A stretch of DNA of 64,000 nt from Nematopogon swammerdamellus (lineage: Eukaryota > Arthropoda > Insecta > Lepidoptera > Adelidae), in NCBI GenBank assembly GCA_946902875.1, contig OX336343.1:8483754-8547753 (forward strand), written 5' to 3'. The translations under genes were made by a program, and so were the position numbers. The notes below the pieces were generated by a model that worked only from the letters and a program-made list of their open reading frames with translations, was not told the DNA's origin and searched no databases. Shown here piece after piece: positions 11,576-22,100 of the stretch; within the stretch, counting starts at the first letter, position 1, and every line of letters begins with the position of its first letter.

Positions 11576-13377
11576 CTGAACGACTTACACACTTTCTGTT
11601 TTTAGTCTTTGTTACACATTTTATTTAAGTACAATGCTATGATATGAGATGTGCCTTACTTACCTCAATATTTGCTTACATGAGTAAATATTATTTGTAT
11701 GGCAGGGCGCAGAATGTATTTACAGTTGATAAGTTAGATACATTTTATGAACACGATCTAGTTGTTCCCCGCACCTACGGAAAATAAACATATTGTATAA
11801 GCCATTGCTGAAATTGAAAACATTCTGGACGAGGCGAGGGCGACGTGCGAGATCGGATCACAGCAGCACGGGTGCCGGAAACCTTTTCCTCTAGCGCTGC
11901 ACCAGACCCACGCCACATTGTCGTCCCAAGATGTACACCAGCTCTAACTACGCCTCAATCGCCTTTGTAGTGTAGTGGCGACTTGGATAGTGTCTTTGTG
12001 TAGTGCGAAGTGAGGGTGCGGAGCTCCTGCACCGTAGCAGTCGAACGAGGGAGCCGTGTCGCGTCGCGTCACGTTCCCGTCCACTTCATCGAAGAAGTTA
12101 CGGAGGAGAATCATAATATGATTCTCCTCGGTAACTTCTATAAATATTAAATATTATACTTATAATTAATTGTACGGAGCAGTTATTTTATGTAATGAAT
12201 TAATTTCAGATTCCTAACGATATATAATTGATTATAAACCCAATTATAAAGTGGTTTTATTGTTATTGGCATTTTTTTTTTTTTATATTTCAAGGTATCT
12301 TACAAATGTTGGCTTAGATATTTTACAGTGGATAGGTCCACCAAAAATACACCAATTTATTATTATATAATAATTATTGCTTTGTTAATAAACCTAGTCC
12401 TAGAAAAAATATGTAATTCTTGTTAAATATGGCACTATTTTATGTTGTATGTACCTAGCTAGGTATATGAGTTATATCATCGATATGGTATTTATTAGCT
12501 GCGTTATAGATAATTAAACAAAATGTTGTATAAAATAATGAAAGAAACATTGCCATAAATAATACAATTATATTAAAGTACATACTATACATCAATAACA
12601 TGTAATGCAAAATAATATCACTGTATTACTTTTTATCGGTTAAGTTAAGCAAATAAGTAGGTCCTAATTTTCTGTCGAATTATTATAATATTCATATAAT
12701 GCATTAACACGCTGGATTTACCGCGGGTGCGCTGCAACGTCAGCAAATACTCGAACCAAATAAAAAAGTTGTTGATACCAACCCTATATAACAATATAAC
12801 AATCTAGCAATCACTGATCTCGTAGAGTCAGCGACTGCTCAATGAACTTTAAAGACCCAAAAAAAATCTACCTATTCTTTGTGCCAATGTGGCTGTCTGT
12901 TGAATCAAATGGGCTACTAATGGCTACTAAATGGGTACAGCTTGCAAGTGTATCCTGCCGTTTTCTCAAATAGTGAGCGCGAACAAGTTGTACCAGTAGT
13001 GGTCACCTCAATAATTATGCACGGCAAACATTTATAGAATTTTTCCTCTTAGAATACATTTGTATGGAATGTTTTTAAGTCAATGGTATGGAACATGTTT
13101 CGTGTGAATATGGTGTATATCTTGAACACTTTAATTATAGCTTGTTTCTGAATATTTTAGTCACGTTACCATTAAGATATTAATTTATTAATTTTTATAA
13201 AAATAATATATTGACGTTGTCGTAACACTAAATAGTTTTTTTTATCTATCTACCCACTTCTACAATGAGAATCAGTGTGTTCGCGTCATTGGTTCGCGAC
13301 GTAACAGTTTCAGTTATCCATTGATCCAATGGATAATATTATTACCTATCTGTAATTATTACTTTTACCATAGTGTT
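11576..13377. other. Intergenic or extended 3' UTR
   Basis: No gene is seen. 12093-12139 is a strong hairpin: 22-bp arms with one mismatch and an AAT loop, around GGAGAATCAT. 11810-12090 is GC-richer than its surroundings but has no open frame with recognisable content. Confidence 0.4.
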
Positions 13378-13560
13378 CAAAAACCCCGACACATCAACAA
13401 CCATTAAAAAGAAAAAAAAAGTTTTCGCTTAGTTAATTAAAGGCGTCGGGGGATCGCTAGGTAAAAGAATATTAACTGGTTCCCCGACGCCCTTAATTAA
13501 CTATGCGGAAATAATTTTTTACTTTTTAAGAATTGTTGATGTGTCAGGGTTTTTTTTTTT
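13378..13560. mobile_element. Palindromic MITE, about 180 bp
   Basis: The ends are inverted: AAAACCCCGACACATCAACA-like at the left, and its complement GTTGATGTGTCAGGGTTT at the right. Near the middle, AGTTAATTAAAGGCGTCGGGG and CCCCGACGCCCTTAATTAACT form a second pair of arms. The whole segment can fold on itself. No coding content. Confidence 0.75.
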
Positions 13561-13964
13561 TCAATTTGTAACTACCTAATTCAACCTTCGTATACTTAGC
13601 CCCTCCTTGTGCGTTGGCGGTTAAATACAAATAGTACCTACTTTACTCTTGGACAAGATCTCCATAATTTATGGCATGATTTCAAATAGGGTATCCTGCA
13701 TCCTTTCCTCTAAAGTACGTAATGTTTCCTCTGAGGTCCTTCAAACATCATGTGAAGGTGCACCTAGCCGGCCGACATGGTATTCGCAGCCCCCGTAAAT
13801 ATCCGAATTCCCGTGAGCGCCGTCGGACCACACCTATGCGTTAGTCTGGCTGGCGCGCGGCATGAGTCGTGCTTCCCAAAAAAAAAGGGTTCTGAAGAAA
13901 TGACTGACGTACTTGAGAATTTAACTTTTTTTTGTGCATCGCTCTGGTTGTGCCGGCTACAATG

Positions 13965-14195
13965 AACTGGACGTAAATCACGAATTATTTTCATAACCGT
14001 TTCGAGCGACCTTTCCTTGCGCTTGTACAAAACTACCCTCAGCTACTACTTAGTAAGAAAGCCACATCACAATCAAGCGTAAAATCAATCGTCACCATAA
14101 GGCAATGTGGTCACCGGGATTAGCGTCAACGCAACGGTCGGACTTTCACCCGCCCGAAGAATAATTTCGCACCACCGAGCTATCGAGGCTGGCAA
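13965..14195 (-). mobile_element. SINE-A copy with tRNA-like head, reverse
   Basis: Reading the minus strand, a head with GATAGCTCGGTGGTGCG (tRNA A-box like) at about 14165-14190 is followed by the SINE-A body, ending in the reversed CCAGTTCATTGTAGCCGGCA at about 13955-13975. Further left, 13760-13860 is a mosaic of other repeats. Confidence 0.6.
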
Positions 14196-14317
14196 TGATT
14201 TTCAAAAGTCTAAGCACTAAATATATAATTAAAAATAATATAGGTAGTCAGGGTAAACGAAATACCTACACGTGTGCGTTCAGTTAACCCATGTACACGA
14301 AGTTGTTTAATCTGTGC

Positions 14318-14329
14318 GTAAGAGAGAGA

Positions 14330-14386
<57 letters not shown>

Positions 14387-14390
14387 CGTC
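14318..14390. repeat. (GA)n microsatellite
   Basis: About 65 bp of almost pure GA dinucleotides with a few interruptions. Confidence 0.95.
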
Positions 14391-14424
14391 AATAAAATTT
14401 TTTTACATACATATCACACACGCT

Positions 14425-14780
14425 GTAAATTGTAAAATTTAGTAGAACGGACAGGCATGCATTTGTTACGGAACCCTACATTCATTTTGAAATAAATGTT
14501 AAATTTAGTAGAACGGACAGACATGCATTTGTTACGGAACCCTACATTCATTTTGCAGATCTTAGTAGAATGGACAGACATAAACGTGTTACGGAACCCT
14601 ACTTTTATTATAAAATAACCGTCGGAGCACCTTGGTTGAAAATTGTAAAATTTAGTAGAACGCACAGACATGCATTTGTTACGGAACCCTACATTCATTT
14701 TGAAATAAATGTTAAATTTAGTAGAACGGACAGACATGCATTTGTTACGGAACCCTACATTCATTTTGAAATAAATGCCA
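14425..14780. repeat. About 65-bp tandem repeat, five units
   Basis: Units begin with TTTAGTAGAACGGACAG.CATG and contain TTGTTACGGAACCCTACATTC. They start near 14439, 14504, 14562, 14652 and 14718. The third unit is shortened and followed by unrelated sequence at 14600-14640, splitting the array into two blocks. Open frames through it, with a repeated peptide, are caused by the period. Confidence 0.85.
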
Positions 14781-15403
14781 AGCGCCGCTAAAGATTTCAC
14801 TTCAAAAATCGAGTGCTGGGCGACCATCACTGACTACTCGCGAGGGAAGTGAGAATGTATGTAGTGGTTGTGTACAGACAGCGTGCGCAGGCGCGCGCTT
14901 GTGTGAGTGCGAAATCAGCGCGTTTGTATGAAGACGGCTAACTTGTGTGGTTTAACTATGGCACGGCGTAGGTACCTACTTAAACTTTCTCGAAAACAGT
15001 AAATTAGTTACCTACCTACAAAGTGTATAATTATGAATGTTTAAGTCACAAATTCGTACCTATAATATTATCACGAATAGGTAAAAACTGTTGACTCTAC
15101 CTACTCAAGAAGGTTAATGCAAGGGTAAGTATATAACGATAACTTGATAATAACGAAATCAGAATGTTTTAACAAACAATTCGAACTATACCAGTTGACA
15201 ACTCCTATTAATCCAGTTTCGGAATTTTATTTCCACAGATTTATTACATTGGTCCACATTATCACCACAACAAATGTGATATGATAACACCCGTGACGGT
15301 GACATTGAAACTGGTTTCTCGTTCGTTCGTGGACGTCACTTGCTTGTCGAAGCTTGCCCCGTCCAGTCTAGTAAACTCCATGGTGATTTAACGAGCTTTC
15401 AAA

Positions 15404-17508
15404 ATGGAACTATCTTTAAAAAATAAGAGGATTCTAGTCACCGGCGCTGGACAGGGTATGTTATTTTGTGTTAGGTGAGGTTACGTTAGGTTTAATTAAT
15501 AATTACTTCGTGAACCTCGCGAGGAGACAGCAAAGTTGCAAGCAAAGTTATTGACTGACGATTGGCTCATTTTACGCGCCGTAATTTTTATCACCTCGGC
15601 AGGAATCGGTCGGGGCATCGCCATCGCGCTATGGAAAGCCGGGGCTAACGTAGTGGCTCTCTCCCGCACCAAGAAACATCTAGACACTCTGAAGAAAGAG
15701 TTCCCCTCCATCCAGATAGTCAGCGTGGACCTAGCCGACTGGACAGAGACCAGACGCGTAGTCGACGAGCTGGGACACTTCGACGGACTTGTCAACAACG
15801 CTGCCTTTGGACTCTGCGAGCCTTTCTTTGAGGCATCTCCGGAAAACTTCGATAGGTAGGTAACCTTACCTACAGTTAATTAAAATGTATAACGTAGTAA
15901 GTAGTATTAAGAATGTACTTTCTACCTGATTCAGTGAGGTTGTCTTTGAGGTCAATGAGGTCTCTTCCAAATTTCCCAACATATTGCCAACGCCATACGA
16001 TATATAATAAGAATGCTTAGCGCCCGGCATTCTTGTACATATATATCAACCATGCACATCTTCGAGCGTGCACATACATTCCAAATTCAAATTAGTAGGT
16101 ACCATGGCCGCCGGCCATAGTGCAAAGTACCCTAACAGAAAGCAAATCAATGCAGGAACTTTTTGAAAGGAAGGCAATGCTCGTGTATTTTTTAACAACG
16201 AATGTTGTGTTCCCTAGACTCATGAACGTGAACGTGAAGTCCATTCTGAATGTGAGTCAAGTGGTCGCCAAGAAAATGGTGGAGAAGAAGACGGGCGGCT
16301 CCATTGTCAATCTGTCGTCGCAAGCGTCGAAGGTGCATTCGATCATCCTAACTTATAGTTTTTTTTGAGTGATGTGCAAAATCTGTAAAGATGCATCGAC
16401 GTCGATTCTATGTTCGCTTCATACTCGAAAATTTGTCAGTCAATTCACGTGGGGTTTTCACTGACGGTTTTTGGCACATCTAAAGTATGGTTATTAGAAG
16501 ATGCAGGTCACCGGCCAGCTGTAAGTTATAGTCCATAAACATTTGTCTTGAATCGTTGGCCGATGAAACTAAAAGTGATGACAGCGATTTCATGAAGATC
16601 TATTTTTTGTTCAACCAACATGCGTTTTTGGCAGGCTGGAATAAAATTGCACACAACATACTGCGCATCGAAGGGTGCATTAGATGCGATGTCGCGCGTG
16701 ATGGCGATAGAGCTGGGCCCGCACAACATCCGTGTCAACTGCGTCAACCCGACTGTCATCATGACTGAGATGGGACGCGCCGGTTGGTCCGACCCGGCGA
16801 AAGCTAATGAGATGCTTTCCAAAATTCCGCTTGGAAGGTAATACCGTCAGTCTGTTACTTCAAAACAGAAATCAAACGTTTTTTTTTCTGTAGAAACCGC
16901 GATATGTGGCGCCGAGCCACCCTTAAGGTGTCTAACGACGCCCATGGACATTCGTTCGCACGCGGGGGTTAGGAATGCCATGCCCGCCCGACAGGTCTCG
17001 CCTCTCTGGAAGGATCCGAGACTGTACTTGGGGGGAAATATGTGGGGAGGGAGAGCGTAGAGGAATGATCTGCAGAACGATTGGTAGGTACCCATCCGCG
17101 GTAAGTCCAGCGTGTAGATATGCAATCCCTTCCAAAGGAGACGGCGGGATCGCGTCAAACATCAGATTGAACAGAAAAAAATACTCATAGCGAAAATTTC
17201 GCCTTTGCGCATTCCCTGCTTATTTTCGTGTAATATTATACTTTTGAATTATGAAGAACCTATGAATCCTCTTTAAATTTCCTAATCATTAGGCGATCGA
17301 ATCCGCGTACAAAAGTATTTGAAAACGACTTCGCTTCAGAAACTGTAAAAGAAAAACAAATAGCTGACATTGATTGTAAAACATGGCGGTCGGCAGGTTC
17401 GGTGAGGTGTCGGAGGTGGTGGAGCCGGTGCTGTTTCTGCTGAGCGAGCGCTCCAGTATGATCAACGGCGTTGAGCTGCCCATCGATGGAGGATTCCTAG
17501 CTGGATAA
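15404..17508 (+). CDS. L-xylulose/dicarbonyl reductase-like SDR, copy 1
   Basis: Coding exons are 15404-15455, 15603-15855, 16218-16332, 16635-16837 and 17397-17508, all with GT..AG borders and in-frame joins. They give 244 residues, the usual length of DCXR-type reductases. This short-chain dehydrogenase/reductase should reduce L-xylulose and alpha-dicarbonyls with NADPH in the cytosol. Visible motifs are the Rossmann TGAGQGIG (13-20), LSRT near the end of strand 2 (an Arg there favours NADPH), LVNNAA, the catalytic Ser136 in NLSSQAS, and the YCASK motif with Tyr149 and Lys153. The C-terminus PIDGGFLAG is typical. A short upstream ORF (ATG GTG ATT TAA) lies at 15379-15390. AATAAA lies at 17522-17527. 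It is the first of two tandem copies; substrate specificity is inferred. Confidence 0.93.
16860..17390. other. Intron 4 of reductase copy 1
   Basis: 16900-17160 is GC-richer and looks like a fragment of a dispersed element (GGAATGCCATGCCCGCCCGA, GGAAGGATCCGAGACTG). I cannot name it. Short open frames on both strands show no domain. Confidence 0.3.
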
Positions 17509-17521
17509 AATAATTATAAAC

Positions 17522-17527
17522 AATAAA
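17522..17527 (+). promoter_or_regulatory. Polyadenylation signal, reductase copy 1
   Basis: AATAAA 14 bases after the TAA stop, implying a very short 3' UTR. Confidence 0.7.
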
Positions 17528-17886
17528 ATTAAGTAATGCTCACTGCTGGAAGCTTTTCTTTTCCTACCTGCCTACTTTGAAATAACTTATAAATAATCTA
17601 ACTTTGTCTAGAAATAAAATTATTCCATTTCTATCAACGGTATACGAGATAGCATCATGATACTATTTGAAACTTTCGCGCCAACTCGACTTCGTCAAAA
17701 CGTTTGGTCGAATTGTTTGTCGCTTGGATTCATTGACGAACTTGGATTGCAGCATTGAATGAACCAAAGAACTAAGTAGATATATAAAACAACTATAGTT
17801 TAGTAAGGTCGAAGGATTGCAGGTTGTCAGACACATGAGTATGACACATTCTATGAAAGTGTATCGGCCATAAATCTTATATTATT

Positions 17887-18257
17887 GCCACCAGGAAGTT
17901 ATGATGCGTGGGAAATATGCGAAACTGCATTCCTAAGAATGGACGTGAACTTTCGATGGAAAGTTTGTCGATAATTTAGGTTATTAAGTCATGAATGAAA
18001 GGTCGGTCGAAACGGCTATGTAAATAGTTAGTGTTTCCGTCCAGTTCAGTGTAGCCGGCACGACCGAAGGGAAACACTGACGTGGCACCAAGTTCACCCG
18101 GTGTTATGGGCTGACATCAAGGATGTTGTAGGTGATGTAGCCAACCGTGCCAGCTTCAATAAAAAAAATCGACAAACTTTCGACCGAAAATTCACCTCCC
18201 TTCTTAGGAATACAGATAGTTTCGCATATTTCCCACGCATCATAACTTCCTGGTGGC
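17887..18257. repeat. Inverted repeat with SINE-A in the loop
   Basis: Arms of about 86-90 bp (17887-17972 and 18168-18257) pair with a handful of differences. The outer ends are GCCACCAGGAAGTTATGATG and its complement. The loop, 17998-18172, is a SINE-A copy in plus orientation with an A-rich tail (TTCAATAAAAAAAATCGAC). It is probably a foldback MITE into which the SINE inserted. Confidence 0.8.
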
Positions 18258-18418
18258 ACTATATCCTTCGACCATTTGTGTACTCTTAAGGCTAGCGTCC
18301 ACCTGTCCGCCTCGCACGCACCGGACGGATCGCATCGGATCAAACAAATCAAACGGATTTTAGTATTCTTCTTATAGGAAAGTGCGTCCACCTATCCGCA
18401 TCTGCCGCATCGTCCGCA

Positions 18419-18875
18419 CTCAGTGTTGCCAGACCCGATCAGCACAGATTACCAATATGCCGATCAGAACTCTTGCCCCCGCCCCCCACAGGTTGTTAAA
18501 ATTGCCCTTTCCGACACAAAATCGCGGATCGCCCATTTCCACCAACGTGAAGTTATTTGTGAACCGCCGGCGCTGTACGAGTGAAGCAAAAAAAGGTAAA
18601 ATATGATTTCTTACTCAAAAAATGTGATTTTTTTATTTTACTTGATGTCCATTTATTCACTATGGGAAACCTTTTATAATGATATATATATTTTATAGGT
18701 ATGTTATAAGTACGCCTGACGCTGTGCGTCAGACAGAACACACAAATTTCGCTAAGAGTGGCTATTTTTCCAAAATTGCCCATATTTTACCGGTCCGCCC
18801 TTTTTGACCTTTTCTCAAAAAAATCCTAAAATTGCCCATGGCGTGGGCAATTGCCCACGGTCTGGCATCACTGCG
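18419..18875. mobile_element. Putative MITE upstream of reductase copy 2
   Basis: It begins CAGTGTTGCCAGACC and ends GGTCTGGCATCACTG, inverted ends of about 15 bp with one mismatch. The interior repeats AAAATTGCCC-type words on each side. No transposase. 18290-18420 just before it looks like another dispersed element (CGTCCACCT.TCCGC twice). Confidence 0.5.
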
Positions 18876-19157
18876 CACTGCACGCGCCGCCCGCGTCGGA
18901 TGTTTTGCTGTGTGTCGCATAACCTAAAAAATTAAACGTCAATCGGAAATTCGGAAACCTGACGGAACGGACGAAAGCAAAGAAACGAGGAAAAGCGAAT
19001 TAGAATTCGTTCGTTCGAGTTCGTGTTCATGCGCTTCTCGTGCTCGTTGGATAATTTGCGATAATATTAGATAAGAACGGACGCGCCGGCTAGCTGGTTT
19101 TAGTCCGCCTTAGTTGTGTGGCTGCGTCGAACGTATCCGGTGGCTAAAAACATCGAC

Positions 19158-22100
19158 ATGGAGATCTCGTTCAAAGGAAAACGCATCTTGGTAACCGGTG
19201 CCGGTCAGGGTAAGAAAACAACTGCTACTTATTCTAGTATCTATAATATGTATTCATTGTTAATGGCTACTAGTCTTTACAAAAATTCAGTCTGAAGACA
19301 GTAATAGAATAGGTACTTGCATTGATTTTATAGGGGGAGTCAGATGTACCGTCAGCGATGTTTTAAAGGTAACATGAAATTAGTCTTCAATTATGTCCTA
19401 AGATGGCGCCAGGAGTATCTAATTTGAATTAAATAATTATTATATTTTTAAATCTGCTAATTATAGAACGATGCTAAGTGGGAACAGCATAGTTAAATTT
19501 AAAGATTATTTTATATTAAGTAGAAATTTCAAAATAGTGTATTTTAAGGTTTTCATAATTTTTCCAATAAATATTTTCATGTTTTGTCAGTCCGTGAGCT
19601 TGGCGGATAAAATGTATAATTTCGCCGCTTCTGCATCATAGATGTCAGACCAAAGTTAAGTTGTCCTATTTGTCTATAGATGGCATGCCTATCTCTTATT
19701 ATATTTTTAGTTGCCAAATTTTGCCAAATACCCACCAACCAAACCTGCGTGCAATTCAAATACGCGCGTGCGGTTAGGATAAAGTGGAGATACCTTCTTT
19801 AAAATTATATTTTTTTACCTCACCACCTTTGAAAACGGAAACAAACACGATGGATTAAATATAATAATAATAATAAAAATCGTTAGCCATTTATAAGAAA
19901 ATCGACCTCAACGAAATAATTTGTATGACAGCTACCCTTATTTTTTTTAATTAAAAAAAACTAAAAAAGGTACCCCTAGATTATCATTTCAAACTACTAA
20001 ATACGAATTTTGAACGAAATCGGTTGAGCAGTTTAGGCACAAGGTCGCTGGACGGACACACACACACACACACACACATACATGTTTCTCAAAACCACTT
20101 TTTTGGGATCGTTGACAGATATATAGCCCAAATCTGTACTGTGTGGGGCCGGTACTTTAAAAGAATAGCCCCACTGCATCTCTCCCCGTGTATGTCGTAA
20201 AAGGCGACTAAGGGATATGACCCCCTTCTTATATTACTAGGTGGTAGGGTTTAACCCGCCCGGGTTGGTACCACCGCACTGAATGAAAGGTCGGTCCAAA
20301 CGGCTATGTAAATAGTTTGTGTTTTCCGTCCAGTTCAGTGTAGTCGGCACGACCGAAGGGAAGCACTGACGTGGCACCAAGTTCACCCGGTGTTATGGGC
20401 TGACATCACGGATGTTGTAGGTGATGTAGCCAACCGTGTCAGTTTCAATAAAAAAAAAAAAAATCAGTCGCATTCTCAACTTCGACATTTTGGACGATCA
20501 CAATACTTCCTTTCTCCTTACAGTCGCTCGAAAGTAAAAAGCCACCTCCATAGTTTTTAGCCGTTGCGGCAATTTATCGATCGAAGCGCGACGTTCGCTT
20601 GTTTTGGAACACGCAAATGTTTGCGTGGAGCGTGCAGGCAAGCGATACGGGTTACTGCGCGTGGAAAAAGGATGACACAATATCGATGCGATCTCTTGAG
20701 ACGGTCGGTTCTGTATTCACGCGATACGCACACTACCATAATCGCGGTGTCTCGTTTTAGTAATAGTTGAAGTATGAACAAAATGTCTTTGAGTATGAAG
20801 TAGGGAGTCCAGGCACCGAATTAAAAAAAGTTGAGTCCAGGGCTATTTTTTCCATCTACGATGCTGCTGGTGGTGTTATACCAAAGAGATTAAAAGAGGG
20901 TGGGTTTAATGTATTTGTGATAAGCTTTACAGAATATATAAGTCAATGATATTTTATATAAAATTGTAAAATTGTAGATTTTACCGACGACGACACGACG
21001 ACGAATAAAATAAAAAAATAGTAAATCTGATTTAAATGCAAAATTGATAATAAACCATCGCTTCTCTTATATTCTCTATCTTTTTCGGGAGGAAGGAAGG
21101 GATTCCTTCCTCGCCCATCTCTCACTCACCTCTCTCCCGGTCTTCTCTCCTCGATCCCGCCTTCCTCCCCTCCTTCCCCTCACCCTTCACGGACCCCCTC
21201 TTTGCCACCTTCCCTTTCGCCCATTCCCTCCCTCTCTCCCTACTTCCCTTCCTCCCCTCATGTCGCCCCTCCTTCCCATCACCCTCGCATTCCATTCCTC
21301 CCCTACTACCCCTCATCCTGTCCGCAACCCCCTCTTACCCCGCCCCTTCCCCCTTTCAACCTCTCACTCCCTCGATATCCATTCCTCCTCGTTCCCTCTA
21401 CTACCTCCCTCCCCCACACCTACCCTCATTCACTAACCCTTCCTCCCTCCATACCTCTCCTCCTCTTCTTCTTTTTTTTATGGAAACTGACATGGTTGGA
21501 TACATCACCTACAACATCCGTGATGTCGGACATGTCGTGCCGGCTATACTGAACTGGACGAAAAAAAACGAAAAAACTATTTACATCAAATCTCTTTGAT
21601 TTACATAGCCGTTTCGACATACGTTTTATTCAGTGCGGTGGTACCAACCCTAGTAAGGTAAGAAGGGAAGGGTGCTACAGTTTTACGTGGAATCCGAACC
21701 ACGGTCAGCCTCAAATGGTCGAGCGGTCACCCATCCAAGTGTTGACCGCGCCCAGGGTTGCCTGCACCACTGAGCTACCCAGGCTGACAAACGTACCTCC
21801 CACCCACTCCCCCTTCTTTTCTCTCCCCCTTCCTCTTCCTGACCATTATTCATTATTTCTTACCAAAAGCAGTAACTATTGAGTAATCTGTGCCAAAAGC
21901 CTAGATAATAAATTTTCATATCCTTACCTAGAGAAATCATGGATTCCCCATACAAAAACTTTCACCCCTATTTCACCCCTTATTTTTAGGTTTCCGTATC
22001 CCTGTACGGAAGCCTATTACTAAGCCTCCGCAGTCTGTCTGTCCGTCCGTCCGTTTGTCTATCCGAGGGCTGTATCTCTTGAACCGTAATAGGAAGCCCG

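Noticed and set aside
1..14780. CRISPR-like arrays of direct repeats
   Set aside because: Units are tandem with no unique spacers, in an animal genome.
14414..14830. 138-codon minus frame with repeated NVGFRNKCM peptide
   Set aside because: Period of the 65-bp tandem repeat; both strands are open for the same reason.
21044..21552. Pro/Ser/Leu-rich frames
   Set aside because: Compositional effect of the pyrimidine tract.
21680..21790. tRNA gene on the minus strand
   Set aside because: A and B boxes are present but the rest does not make a tRNA, and it runs straight into the SINE body.
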